DNA of 64,000 nt from Staphylococcus borealis (GTDB lineage: Bacteria > Bacillota > Bacilli > Staphylococcales > Staphylococcaceae), in the NCBI RefSeq assembly GCF_001224225.1, contig NZ_CUEE01000002.1, positions 62,001-126,000 on the forward strand, read 5' to 3'. How positions within the stretch are numbered: position 1 is the first letter of the stretch; each line of letters begins with the position of its first letter. Of the stretch, positions 29,769-41,391 are shown piece after piece. The translations under genes were made by a program, and so were the position numbers. The notes below the pieces were generated by a model. It was not told the origin of the DNA and did no database searches. It worked only from the letters and a program-made list of their open reading frames with translations.

Positions 29769-30158
29769 ATGAGATATGTATTAATAGCATTAGGTATATT
29801 ATTTACTGTAATAGCTTTTATAGGTGCAGTGTTACCATTATTACCGACAACACCGTTTTTAATTTTAGCAGTCATATGTTTTACAAATAGTTCCAAAAAG
29901 TTCAAAGTATGGCTTGAAAGCACTCAAATTTATAAAGATTACGTTGAGAATCTTAAAAAGTATAAAGGTTATACGATGAAAGAAAAAATAAGAATACTTA
30001 TAAGTTTATATATAGTAGTTGGTTTTTCTATTTTTATGATTTCAAACTTATATATTCGAATTGGGTTAGTCATTATGGTAATCATTCAAACGATTGTGTT
30101 ATTTACATTTGTTAAGACATTACCAGCGAATTTTAATCAAGACAAAGGATCATCATAG
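29769..30158 (+). CDS. DUF454 (YbaN-type) membrane protein
   Basis: 129 aa. Two N-terminal hydrophobic segments (MRYVLIALGILFTVIAFIG and LPTTPFLILAVICF) hold the family signature GAVLPLLPTTPFLIL. A basic cytoplasmic loop with WLESTQIYKDYVENLKKYKGY and two more membrane helices follow. Members of DUF454 (E. coli YbaN) are small inner-membrane proteins of unknown job. GGAGTGATGAT precedes the start. Last intact gene before the 1.2-kb repeat region. Confidence 0.87.
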   Translation: MRYVLIALGILFTVIAFIGAVLPLLPTTPFLILAVICFTNSSKKFKVWLESTQIYKDYVENLKKYKGYTMKEKIRILISLYIVVGFSIFMISNLYIRIGLVIMVIIQTIVLFTFVKTLPANFNQDKGSS

Positions 30159-30175
30159 TTATCGTAATCAGGAAG

Positions 30176-30828
30176 AGGTTGGGACATCATTCCTAGCAAA
30201 ATAACCAGTAAATGCGTTTGTTAAAACGCATTTACTGGTTTCTTTATTTGCAATACTTGATATTGTTGGCTCGCTACCTTAGGGGACAGCTTCAGCCTGT
30301 AGTCCTTTTAAAGAAATGCTTAGATGAACATTTACTCATTCTGTTGTTAGGGGGATGGGTCGAGCCGCGGTCTGGACACTCATCCTACTCCCTCAGGCGT
30401 CACACAACGTCATTCGTAGTTCATCTTTAGAATTTCTTACATAAGTGCGCTAGCACTTATGTTCATTAATAACCAACAGAGGAGTCGCGCAACGCCATTT
30501 ATTATCCATCTTTAGAGCTACTTACCTAAGTGTTATAGCACTTAGGTTCTTTGAAACTACTGCCCCCCTAGGAGTCTCCGCAACTCTGTTTCGTAATCTA
30601 TCTTAGAACTATTTACGTAAGTGTGTGAGCACTTACGTTAATTAACCCCAGCTTACTTTGCTTGTAGATTTTCATGTTGAAAATCTCTTCGCTAGGGCCC
30701 CGCGCGCAACGCCAATTATTATCCATCTATAGAGCTATTTACCTAAGTGTGTGAGCACTTATGTTCATTAATAATCAACGTAAGCGTCTTGCCAAAATAT
30801 TTTATATTTATATGTAATTTTATATTAA
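30176..30828 (-). repeat. Composite repeat block (inverted, expanded copy of 4013-4424)
   Basis: In reversed order it carries element B (30176-30277, hairpin on CCAGTAAATGCGTTT and the text GGGACATCATTCCTAG), element C (30645-30740, GGGCCCCGCGCGCAACGCC) and element D (30767-30828, AAGCGTCTTGCCAAAATATT). Between B and D lies a tandem hairpin array not present in the first block, and element A is missing. A 72-codon frame inside it is accidental. The GC-rich GGGCCCC core with neighbouring repeats recalls STAR elements of staphylococci. Confidence 0.8.
30425..30775 (+). repeat. Tandem array of four hairpin units
   Basis: Four units share ATCTTTAGAGCTAcTTAC followed by a palindrome: CATAAGTGCGCTAGCACTTATG at about 30440, CCTAAGTGTTATAGCACTTAGG at 30533, CGTAAGTGTGTGAGCACTTACG at 30615 and CCTAAGTGTGTGAGCACTTATG at 30741. 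Spacing is 82-125 bases. Bases change on both arms together (CAT/ATG, CCT/AGG, CGT/ACG), so pairing has largely been kept while sequence drifted. Confidence 0.75.
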
Positions 30829-30846
30829 AATACTAAAAAATATAAT

Positions 30847-31206
30847 ATGACTCAAGTAACTATACCAAAATATAATAATAGTTATTCTAAAATAGACCAT
30901 GATGTCACATTGATGAAAATGAAAGAAGATTGTATGAAAAATGGACAACTGTATGAACTTCAATTCAAAAATAAATAAAAAATGAATGAAGAATTATAAT
31001 TGTGAATGTTTTAAAGCCCAAATTAATTGAATACTTTTAGAATCTAAAACGAAAACCACCTACAGTCAAAGGAAAATTGATGTGGCGCTTACTTTTAGAT
31101 TTATGGAGGCGTTTTTGGGTTTCACTCGAATGTCTGTACAAGAGATAAATAAATCCAAAAGAGAATAAGGAATTGTGCTAATGCACATAATATAAAGAAA
31201 GTAACA
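30847..31206 (+). pseudogene. Remnant of an IS1182/IS1272-type transposase
   Basis: The frame at 30847-30978 reads 43 codons with YSKIDHDVTLMKMKEDCMKN then GQL, close to the DxDATFMRMKEDHMKNGQL block in the DDE core of IS1182-family transposases. After a deletion, the region from about 30998 reads NCECFKAQIN, stop, ILLESKTKTTYSQRKIDVA, FMEAFLGFTRMSVQEINKSK, stop, GIVLMHI. This is the family's C-terminal end with at least three stops. No inverted terminal repeats were found. Clearly dead; it marks a former insertion into this intergenic hot spot. Confidence 0.75.
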
Positions 31207-31225
31207 ACTCAATGAGCTAAAAATA

Positions 31226-31270
31226 ATAAAAAAAGACAATTTCTATATTATTTCAATAGAAATTGTCTTA
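31226..31270 (-). terminator. Terminator of rpoY-rnjA
   Basis: Minus strand: AAGACAATTTCTAT pairs with ATAGAAATTGTCTT, followed by TTTTTTTATTATT. It lies 60 bases past the rnjA stop. Confidence 0.88.
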
Positions 31271-31329
31271 ATTTACTTATCCTGGAACTTTGTGTCCCAG
31301 ACGCTATTACGTCATGCGGAAACCATTTA

Positions 31330-33227
<1,898 letters not shown>

Positions 33228-33717
33228 ATTGGATAGTTCCTCCTAAATTTAAACATCTTAATTGATTTTATTAATCTGAAACCTTAATCAACTTGATACG
33301 TCCAGTCATATTGCGTAGATTAATAGTAGTACTTTATCAATTTACAATTATTTGCAGATATTGATTTGTCTACGTGTTGATATTAGCGTCATGTTATAAA
33401 TATCGACCTAATAGTTATGTGATTAAGCACAATATGAAATGTTTCTGACTTTCAACCGTGTATTAAGGCAAATATAAATGTCGTTCATTATTTGAAAATT
33501 AGCATTACACTAAGATTTCAGTTACTATTTATTTTACATTATGTATATGAATAAATAAAGCAGTTTATATCTGTTCTACACTTCAATTACTAGATATAAA
33601 GTCTAAATATTATTAAATAAGTAAGAATTAAATTTATTGTTCACGCCGTGGATAAATAAAAAACTCAAACTACTTCCATATTTGAAAATAGCTTGAGTAA
33701 AATAAACTTGATTAAAG
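33228..33717. other. 490-base gene-free interval upstream of rpoY
   Basis: Very AT-rich. The right end (33663-33698) is the def terminator. The rpoY-rnjA promoter must lie here, but I could not choose one. GCGTAGATTAA near 33314 and TTGTCTACGT near 33366 form a loose inverted pair about 50 bases apart. No frame or recognised RNA was found; a small RNA cannot be excluded. Confidence 0.5.
33663..33698 (-). terminator. Terminator of def
   Basis: Minus strand ACTCAAGCTA pairs with TAGTTTGAGT around a 16-base loop, with TTTTTTATTT after it. Confidence 0.82.
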
Positions 33718-34269
33718 TTAAACCTCAACTGAGTCTGGTAATGGTGTTAATGGATTTTCTTGATCAATATAATCATAGAACATAATACCGTTTAAATGAT
33801 CGATTTCATGTTGGAAAATAATCGCAGGGTAACCTTTTAATCTTAATTTAACTTCATTACCGTCAATGTCTAATGCTTTAATAGTTACTCTATAATGTCT
33901 ATGAACTAATCCAGGAATATTTTCATCCACACTCAAACAACCTTCACCAGTAGGTAAATAGGCGTGTTGAACACTGTGGCTCATGATTTTAGGATTAACC
34001 AGCATATAGTCATATGATTTACCGTTTCCATCATCAGGTAAGTAAACAGCAATCATTCTTTTAGAAACATTAATTTGAGGAGCAGCTAAACCAACGCCTG
34101 AACGTAAACCATATTTTTTAGCAATGTCATCATCTTGACTGTTAATTAAAAATTGACGCATTTCTTTTAATGTATTTTTATCTTCATCAGATAACGGTAA
34201 ATTTACATCTTCCGCTTTAGCGCGTAACGTAGGATGACCATCTCTGATAATATCTTTCATAGTTAACAT
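33718..34269 (-). CDS. def: Peptide deformylase
   Basis: Removes the N-formyl group from new proteins; cytosolic metalloenzyme. 183 aa from the ATG of [16 protein letters not shown] with AAGGAAGGTG upstream; an ATG nine bases earlier is too close to that site. All three class II deformylase motifs are present: [15 protein letters not shown] (metal Cys) and QHEIDHLNG (two metal His and the catalytic Glu). Divergent from the ykyA-pdh cluster. Confidence 0.98.
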   Translation of the reverse strand: MLTMKDIIRDGHPTLRAKAEDVNLPLSDEDKNTLKEMRQFLINSQDDDIAKKYGLRSGVGLAAPQINVSKRMIAVYLPDDGNGKSYDYMLVNPKIMSHSVQHAYLPTGEGCLSVDENIPGLVHRHYRVTIKALDIDGNEVKLRLKGYPAIIFQHEIDHLNGIMFYDYIDQENPLTPLPDSVEV

Positions 34270-34336
34270 GTCATACACCTTCCTTATAATAAAATATAAC
34301 AGAAAAACGAATCATAAGTACATTATCTTATTTCAT

Positions 34337-34365
34337 TTGATTTATAAAGCATAATTTTATATGAT
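34337..34365 (+). promoter_or_regulatory. Sigma-A promoter of the ykyA-type gene
   Basis: TTGATT, 17 bases, TATGAT, 35 bases before the ATG, which has GAGGAGG in front. Confidence 0.65.
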
Positions 34366-34399
34366 AACAGTCGAATGACTACGAGGAGGTTTACACTCA

Positions 34400-35023
34400 A
34401 TGAAACTACGTAAAACAGTTGCAGTAGTAGCAGCGTCGACAGTTTTATTAGCAGGTTGTACAACAGATAAAAAAGAAGTGAAAGCATACAATGAAAATGT
34501 TCAAAAGGCGTTTGATAAAGAACAACCTATTAATAGTATTAGCAAGAAATTAAATTCTCTTGAAGAAAAGAAACAAGATTTATATAAAAAAACGAATAGT
34601 GATAACGAGGAAACACGTAAGAAAGCAGCTGATGATATTCTTGATAATATCAAACAAAGAGAAGATACATTTGATAAAGAAATAGCAGCATTAGACGATT
34701 CTAAGAAACAATTTAATAAAGGCGAGTCACACATCAAAGAAATTAAAAGTGATGACAAGAAAAAAGAACTTAAAGAATTAGATGATGCAGTTAAAAACAA
34801 ATATAAAGTTCATGACAAATATGCGGATGCCTATAAGAATGTTTTAGATAAAGAAAAAGATTTATTCGAACTTATCAAACAGGATGGTATAACGCAATCT
34901 CAAGTAGATGAAAAGAATGATGCATTAAATAAAGCACAGAAGAATTTCCAAGACAAATTTAAAGAATATTCAAAAGCTATGAACACAGTAAATAAAGAAA
35001 AACAAGATGTTGATAATCTGTAG
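34400..35023 (+). CDS. YkyA-family lipoprotein
   Basis: 207 aa. Lipobox LLAGC with Cys20 after a typical signal. The mature part is almost wholly helical and charged: Lys, Glu and Asp dominate, and heptad-like runs (NSLEEKKQDLYKK, REDTFDKEIAALDDSKKQF) suggest a long coiled coil on the outer face of the membrane. The YkyA family (putative cell-wall-binding lipoprotein) sits between def and pdhA in Bacillus subtilis too, so synteny supports the call. Own promoter and terminator; function unknown. Confidence 0.88.
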   Translation: MKLRKTVAVVAASTVLLAGCTTDKKEVKAYNENVQKAFDKEQPINSISKKLNSLEEKKQDLYKKTNSDNEETRKKAADDILDNIKQREDTFDKEIAALDDSKKQFNKGESHIKEIKSDDKKKELKELDDAVKNKYKVHDKYADAYKNVLDKEKDLFELIKQDGITQSQVDEKNDALNKAQKNFQDKFKEYSKAMNTVNKEKQDVDNL

Positions 35024-35059
35024 TACTTTGGGTATTGATACAGATTGAATATCGATAAT

Positions 35060-35088
35060 GATACAGTTGGAAAAACTGTATCTTTTTT
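35060..35088 (+). terminator. Terminator between the lipoprotein gene and pdhA
   Basis: Stem GATACAGTT/AACTGTATC, 5-base loop, TTTTTT. Confidence 0.9.
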
Positions 35089-35114
35089 AGTAATACAGAA
35101 CTTTATTAAAATAT

Positions 35115-35143
35115 TTAACAGTACAAATAAATTGTGGTACACT
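35115..35143 (+). promoter_or_regulatory. Promoter of the pdh operon
   Basis: TTAACA, 17 bases, TACACT with a TGG extension directly before the -10 (extended -10). About 50 bases of leader to the pdhA ATG. Confidence 0.7.
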
Positions 35144-35194
35144 ATGAGAGGATAAAATGAATTTCTATTATATGGGAAAGGTATGGTGAATTGA

Positions 35195-36307
<1,113 letters not shown>

Positions 36308-36310
36308 GCC

Positions 36311-37288
36311 ATGGCACAAATGACAATGGTTCAAGCGATTAACAATGCGCTTAAAACTGAATTGCAAAATGACGAAAATGTAGTAGTTTTCGGTGAAGAC
36401 GTTGGTGTTAACGGTGGTGTATTCCGTGTAACTGAAGGTTTACAAAAAGAATTCGGTGAAGATCGTGTATTCGATACGCCATTAGCTGAATCTGGTATCG
36501 GTGGTTTAGCTCTTGGTTTAACTGTAGAAGGTTTCCGTCCAGTAATGGAAATCCAATTCCTTGGTTTCGTATTTGAAGTATTTGACGAAGTTGCTGGTCA
36601 AATTGCTCGTACACGTTTCCGTTCAGGTGGTTCTAAAGTAGCACCTGTTACAATCCGTGCACCATTCGGTGGTGGTGTTCATACACCTGAATTACACGCT
36701 GATAACTTAGAAGGTATTTTAGCTCAATCACCAGGTATTAAAGTAGTTATTCCTTCAGGCCCATATGATGCTAAAGGTTTATTACTATCATCAATCAGAT
36801 CAAATGATCCAGTTGTATATTTAGAGCACATGAAATTATACCGTTCATTCCGTGAAGAAGTTCCGGAAGAAGAATATACAATTGATATCGGTAAAGCTAA
36901 TGTGAGAAAAGAAGGTAACGACATCACATTAATCGCTTACGGTGCAATGGTTCAAGAATCTGAAAAAGCTGCTGAAGAATTAGAAAAAGAAGGTTACTCA
37001 GTAGAAGTTATTGACTTACGTACTGTACAACCTATCGACATCGATACTTTAGTTGCTTCAGTTGAAAAAACTGGTCGTGCTGTAGTAGTTCAAGAAGCAC
37101 AACGTCAAGCTGGTGTTGGTGCTACAGTAGCTGCTGAATTAGCTGAACGTGCTATCCTTTCATTAGAAGCACCAATCGCTCGTGTAGCTGCTGCTGATAC
37201 AGTATATCCATTTACTCAAGCCGAAAATGTTTGGTTACCAAACAAAAACGACATCGTTGAACAAGCTAAAGCTACATTAGAATTCTAA
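36311..37288 (+). CDS. pdhB: Pyruvate dehydrogenase E1 beta
   Basis: 325 aa, completes the E1 tetramer. Typical blocks: [66 protein letters not shown] and a C-terminal transketolase domain with [11 protein letters not shown] and [19 protein letters not shown]. Followed by an unusual 206-base gap before pdhC. Confidence 0.98.
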   Translation: MAQMTMVQAINNALKTELQNDENVVVFGEDVGVNGGVFRVTEGLQKEFGEDRVFDTPLAESGIGGLALGLTVEGFRPVMEIQFLGFVFEVFDEVAGQIARTRFRSGGSKVAPVTIRAPFGGGVHTPELHADNLEGILAQSPGIKVVIPSGPYDAKGLLLSSIRSNDPVVYLEHMKLYRSFREEVPEEEYTIDIGKANVRKEGNDITLIAYGAMVQESEKAAEELEKEGYSVEVIDLRTVQPIDIDTLVASVEKTGRAVVVQEAQRQAGVGATVAAELAERAILSLEAPIARVAAADTVYPFTQAENVWLPNKNDIVEQAKATLEF

Positions 37289-37494
37289 TACTTTTAGCTT
37301 AACAATTAGCTAGCAATCAGACTTATAGGAAGTAAGTAAGTAACATGTTTACTTTTTACTCTATGTGTGAATAAGTAAGTGTAAACTAGAGACGTAGGGC
37401 AAAGTAATTTGATGTATTGGTTCAAATTATTCTGTCCTTGCTCTATGTTATAAATTTATTAAATGATGAATAAGAAATCTAGGAGGACAAGAAC
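37289..37494 (+). promoter_or_regulatory. Structured gap between pdhB and pdhC
   Basis: Contains AAGTAAGTAAC and AATAAGTAAGT repeats, then a long hairpin: TAGGGCA..TAATTTGA pairs with TCAAATTA..TCCTTGCTCTA (about 37395-37445). No T-run follows, so it is not an ordinary terminator; a processing or stabilising element or an internal promoter region is possible. Confidence 0.5.
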
Positions 37495-38796
37495 GTGGCA
37501 TTTGAATTTAGATTACCCGACATTGGTGAAGGTATCCACGAAGGTGAAATTGTAAAATGGTTTGTTAAAGCCGGAGATACAATTGAAGAAGATGATGTAT
37601 TAGCAGAGGTTCAAAATGACAAATCTGTAGTTGAAATCCCATCTCCTGTTAGCGGTACTGTTGAAGAAGTTGTAGTTGACGAAGGTACTGTAGCAGTAGT
37701 AGGTGATGTTATTGTTAAAATCGACGCACCTGATGCAGAAGATATGCAATTTAAAGGTGGTCATGATGACGATGCTTCAACAGAAGAAGCACCAGCTCAA
37801 GAAGAAGCTAAAACAGAAGAAGCACCAGCAGCATCAGCTTCACAAGATGAAGAAGTAGATGAAAATAGACAAATCAAAGCTATGCCATCTGTTCGTAAAT
37901 ATGCTCGTGAAAAAGGCGTTAACATCAAAGCAGTAGCTGGTTCAGGTAAAAATGGTCGTATTACTAAAGAAGATATCGACAACCACTTAAATGGTGGCGG
38001 TGCGCAAGCAGCAACAGCTTCAAACGAAAGTGCAGCTGCTTCAACATCAGAAGATACTTCTGCAGTTCAAACACAATCTGTACCTGAAGGTGACTTCCCT
38101 GAAACTACAGAAAAAATCCCAGCAATGCGTAGAGCAATTGCGAAAGCAATGGTTAACTCTAAACACACTGCTCCTCACGTAACATTAATGGATGAAATTG
38201 ATGTTCAAGATTTATGGGATCACCGTAAAAAATTCAAAGAAGTTGCAGCTGAACAAGGTATTAAATTAACTTTCTTACCATATGTTGTTAAAGCATTAGT
38301 TTCTGCACTTAAAAAATACCCAGCACTTAACACTTCATTCAACGAAGAAGCTGGCGAAATCGTACACAAACACTATTGGAACATTGGTATTGCTGCTGAC
38401 ACTGAAAGAGGTTTATTAGTACCTGTAGTTAAAAATGCAGACCGTAAATCAATCTTCCAAATTTCAGATGAAATCAACGAATTAGCTGTTAAAGCGCGTG
38501 ATGGTAAATTAACATCTGACGAAATGAAAGGTGCTACATGCACAATCAGTAATATCGGTTCAGCTGGTGGACAATGGTTCACTCCAGTTATCAACCACCC
38601 AGAAGTAGCTATCTTAGGTATTGGCCGTATTGCTCAAAAACCTATCGTTAAAGACGGTGAAATCGTAGCAGCTCCAGTATTAACTTTATCATTAAGCTTT
38701 GACCACAGACAAATTGATGGTGCAACTGGACAAAACGCTATGAATCACATTAAACGCTTATTAAATAATCCAGAATTATTATTAATGGAGGGGTAA
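37495..38796 (+). CDS. pdhC: Pyruvate dehydrogenase E2, dihydrolipoyl acetyltransferase
   Basis: Core of the complex; transfers acetyl to CoA. 433 aa, GTG start after AGGAGG. One lipoyl domain (1-80) with the lipoylated Lys43 in [10 protein letters not shown]. An Ala/Glu-rich flexible linker (about 85-125) follows, then the E1/E3-binding domain (130-166, [19 protein letters not shown]). A second linker leads to the catalytic domain with [11 protein letters not shown] near residue 400, whose His and Asp are active-site residues. Single-lipoyl architecture is normal for staphylococci. Confidence 0.98.
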   Translation: MAFEFRLPDIGEGIHEGEIVKWFVKAGDTIEEDDVLAEVQNDKSVVEIPSPVSGTVEEVVVDEGTVAVVGDVIVKIDAPDAEDMQFKGGHDDDASTEEAPAQEEAKTEEAPAASASQDEEVDENRQIKAMPSVRKYAREKGVNIKAVAGSGKNGRITKEDIDNHLNGGGAQAATASNESAAASTSEDTSAVQTQSVPEGDFPETTEKIPAMRRAIAKAMVNSKHTAPHVTLMDEIDVQDLWDHRKKFKEVAAEQGIKLTFLPYVVKALVSALKKYPALNTSFNEEAGEIVHKHYWNIGIAADTERGLLVPVVKNADRKSIFQISDEINELAVKARDGKLTSDEMKGATCTISNIGSAGGQWFTPVINHPEVAILGIGRIAQKPIVKDGEIVAAPVLTLSLSFDHRQIDGATGQNAMNHIKRLLNNPELLLMEG

Positions 38797-38799
38797 AAC

Positions 38800-40206
38800 A
38801 TGGTAGTTGGAGATTTCCCAATTGAAACAGATACTATTGTAATCGGAGCAGGTCCTGGTGGATACGTTGCAGCAATTCGTGCAGCACAATTAGGACAAAA
38901 AGTTACTATCGTTGAGAAAGGTAACTTAGGTGGTGTATGCTTAAACGTTGGTTGTATTCCTTCTAAAGCATTATTACACGCTTCACACCGCTTTGTAGAA
39001 GCACAACACTCTGAAAACTTAGGTGTTATCGCTGAAAGCGTATCACTTAAATTTGACAAAGTTCAAGAATTCAAAAAATCAGTTGTTAACAAATTAACTG
39101 GTGGTGTTGAAGGCTTATTAAAAGGTAATAAAGTTGAAATCGTTAAAGGTGAAGCATATTTCGTTGATAATAATAGCTTACGTGTTATGGACGAAAAAAG
39201 TGCTCAAACTTATAACTTCAAACACGCTATTATCGCAACAGGTTCTAGACCAATCGAAATTCCTAACTTTGAATTCGGTAAACGTGTTATCGATTCAACA
39301 GGTGCTTTAAACTTACAAGAAGTTCCAGGTAAATTAGTCGTTGTCGGCGGTGGTTACATTGGTTCAGAACTTGGTACTGCATTTGCTAACTTCGGTTCAG
39401 ACGTTACTATTTTAGAAGGCGCTAAAGAAATTCTTGGCGGATTCGAAAAACAAATGGTTCAACCAGTTAAAAAAGGCATGAAAGCTAAAGGCGTTGAAAT
39501 CATTACTGAAGCAATGGCTAAAAATGCTGAAGAAACTGAAAATGGCGTTAAAGTTACTTATGAAGCTAAAGGTGAAGAAAAAACTATCGAAGCTGATTAT
39601 GTATTAGTAACTGTTGGTCGTCGTCCAAACACAGACGAATTAGGTTTAGAAGAATTAGGCCTTAAATTCGCTGATCGTGGATTATTAGAAGTAGACAAAC
39701 AAAGCCGTACTTCTATCGACAATATTTATGCAATTGGTGATATCGTTCCTGGTTTACCACTTGCTCATAAAGCAAGTTATGAAGCTAAAGTAGCTGCTGA
39801 AGCTATTTCTGGCCAAGCATCAGAAGTAGACTACATCGGTATGCCAGCTGTATGTTTCACTGAGCCAGAATTAGCTCAAGTTGGTTACACTGAAGCACAA
39901 GCTAAAGAAGAAGGTTTAGACTATAAAGCTTCTAAATTCCCTTATGCTGGTAATGGCCGTGCATTATCATTAGATGATACTACTGGTTTCGTTAAACTTA
40001 TCACATTAAAAGAAGACGGTACTGTTATCGGTGCACAAATTGCTGGTAACGGCGCTTCAGACATTATCTCTGAATTAGGTTTAGCTATTGAAGCTGGTAT
40101 GAATGCTGAAGATATCGCATTAACTGTACACGCTCACCCAACATTAGGTGAAATGTCTATGGAAGCTGCTGAAAAAGCAATTGGATTACCAATCCACACT
40201 ATGTAA
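38800..40206 (+). CDS. pdhD: Dihydrolipoamide dehydrogenase E3
   Basis: FAD/NAD enzyme that reoxidises dihydrolipoyl groups; shared with other 2-oxo acid complexes. 468 aa. [11 protein letters not shown] binds [16 protein letters not shown] holds the redox disulfide, [12 protein letters not shown] binds [11 protein letters not shown] is the second FAD motif and HAHPTLGE carries the His-Glu pair. Three bases after pdhC, with GGAGGGG as RBS. Last pdh gene, then a strong terminator. Confidence 0.98.
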   Translation: MVVGDFPIETDTIVIGAGPGGYVAAIRAAQLGQKVTIVEKGNLGGVCLNVGCIPSKALLHASHRFVEAQHSENLGVIAESVSLKFDKVQEFKKSVVNKLTGGVEGLLKGNKVEIVKGEAYFVDNNSLRVMDEKSAQTYNFKHAIIATGSRPIEIPNFEFGKRVIDSTGALNLQEVPGKLVVVGGGYIGSELGTAFANFGSDVTILEGAKEILGGFEKQMVQPVKKGMKAKGVEIITEAMAKNAEETENGVKVTYEAKGEEKTIEADYVLVTVGRRPNTDELGLEELGLKFADRGLLEVDKQSRTSIDNIYAIGDIVPGLPLAHKASYEAKVAAEAISGQASEVDYIGMPAVCFTEPELAQVGYTEAQAKEEGLDYKASKFPYAGNGRALSLDDTTGFVKLITLKEDGTVIGAQIAGNGASDIISELGLAIEAGMNAEDIALTVHAHPTLGEMSMEAAEKAIGLPIHTM

Positions 40207-40277
40207 TAATTAATGATTAGTCGAATAGACTAATTTCATAAATTGAATAACTGTTTTATAGTTATTTAACAGTCAAC

Positions 40278-40326
40278 AGGGGTGCAACTCAAGTTCATAT
40301 TTGAACTTGGTTTCACCCCTTTTTTA
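40278..40326 (+). terminator. Terminator of the pdh operon
   Basis: AGGGGTG/CACCCCT outer stem, CAAGTTCA/TTGAACTTG inner stem, TTTTTT tail. Confidence 0.93.
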
Positions 40327-40390
40327 ATATTATCTAGCTGTAATGGGTATAAGATTAATAACGGCTAAAATAATAAAAGGGAGGGTTTAG

Positions 40391-40663
40391 ATGGAGTATC
40401 AATATCCGCTAGATTTAGATTGGACTAACGAAGAAATGGTCGATGTGATTGCCTTTTTCAATAAAATTGAAAGCTATTATGAAAAATCGGTCAATGGTCA
40501 AGACTTAATGCAGCATTATAAACGTTTTAAAGAAATCGTTCCTGGTAAAGCAGAGGAAAAGCAATTATTTAAAGAATTTGAAGAAAAGAGTAGTTATAAC
40601 AGCTACAAAGTCATACAAGAAGTGAAAAATAATCCTGATCAAACGTCGTTTAGCGCTAATTAA
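40391..40663 (+). CDS. UPF0223 family protein
   Basis: 90 aa, soluble, acidic. Pattern [27 protein letters not shown] and [23 protein letters not shown] is that of UPF0223 (YktA of Bacillus), a small helical family with no known function. GGGAGGG lies in front of the ATG. In staphylococci it regularly lies between pdhD and the polyamine cluster. No partner is evident. Confidence 0.9.
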   Translation: MEYQYPLDLDWTNEEMVDVIAFFNKIESYYEKSVNGQDLMQHYKRFKEIVPGKAEEKQLFKEFEEKSSYNSYKVIQEVKNNPDQTSFSAN

Positions 40664-40739
40664 CTTAGCGTTGTTCTAAGTGAACTATCAAAACTTATAA
40701 AGTCTATTAGATTAATTTATATTTAATTTCAAAAAACTA

Positions 40740-40823
40740 TTGAAGTCAAAGCTATATTTTGATACTTTTATTAAGCATTAAACAAAATGTTTAATATTAG
40801 TAAACAAGGTATAGCTTTTTTTT
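40740..40823 (+). promoter_or_regulatory. Leader of the XRE-pot operon: promoter, nested inverted repeats, T-run
   Basis: Possible promoter TTGAAG, 17 bases, TACTTT (40740-40768). Overlapping it, outer arms AAAGCTATA (40748-40756) and TATAGCTTT (40810-40818) enclose an inner palindrome ATTAAACAAAATGTTTAAT (about 40777-40795), and TTTTTTTT follows directly. The ribosome site AAGGTGA begins at 40824. It may be a terminator of the gene before, an attenuator, or operator sites for the regulator just downstream. Confidence 0.5.
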
Positions 40824-40836
40824 AAGGTGATTAACA

Positions 40837-41376
40837 ATGCAAATTGGCAATAAATTACGTAATTTAAGACGTATAAAGAATTTAACACAAGAAGAGTTAG
40901 CAGAACGTACAGATTTGTCCAAAGGATACATCTCTCAAATTGAAAGTCAGCATGCTTCTCCTAGCATGGAAACCTTTTTAAATATTCTAGAGGTGTTAGG
41001 TACATCTCCAAGTGATTTTTTTAAAGAAAAATCAAAAGAAAAAGTGCTTTATACGAGAGATGAGCGCACAGTTTATGATGAATATGATAGAGGATATGTT
41101 CTTAATTGGTTGGTAATGAAATCAAATGAATTTGAAATGGAACCGCTCATATTATCATTGAAACCAGGTGCATCCTATAAACATTTCGATCCATCTGAAT
41201 CAGACACATTTATATATTGTTTAAAAGGATGTGTAACGCTGACTTTAGGAAAGTCACGATACCAGGCTAATGAAGAGGATGTTTTATACTTTAGGGCTGA
41301 TGAAATTCATCAATTACATAATGAAACATCAGAAGAAATAGAAATTTTGATTGTTGCGACAGCATCATATTTATAA
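40837..41376 (+). CDS. XRE-family regulator with cupin domain (PuuR-like)
   Basis: 179 aa. Residues 1-60 are a helix-turn-helix of the XRE type (LRNLRRIKNLTQEELAERTDLSKGYISQIESQHASP, shown in parts). Residues about 105-175 are a cupin barrel (SDTFIYCLKGCVTLTLGKSRYQANEEDVLYFRADEIHQLHN) that probably senses a small ligand. Position as first gene of the potABCD operon, 15 bases before potA, suggests it senses polyamines and controls uptake. This is inference from context and from the E. coli PuuR precedent. Confidence 0.9.
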   Translation: MQIGNKLRNLRRIKNLTQEELAERTDLSKGYISQIESQHASPSMETFLNILEVLGTSPSDFFKEKSKEKVLYTRDERTVYDEYDRGYVLNWLVMKSNEFEMEPLILSLKPGASYKHFDPSESDTFIYCLKGCVTLTLGKSRYQANEEDVLYFRADEIHQLHNETSEEIEILIVATASYL

Positions 41377-41391
41377 GGGAGGAGAATAGTA

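Noticed and set aside
30212..30430. 72-codon frame (MRLLKRIYWFLYLQ) as a gene
   Set aside because: It lies wholly inside the repeat block, its start is within a perfect hairpin, and it has no ribosome site.
30425..30775. Regular hairpin units as a CRISPR array
   Set aside because: Units are 82-125 bases apart and diverged, the spacers are themselves similar between units, and no cas gene is present.
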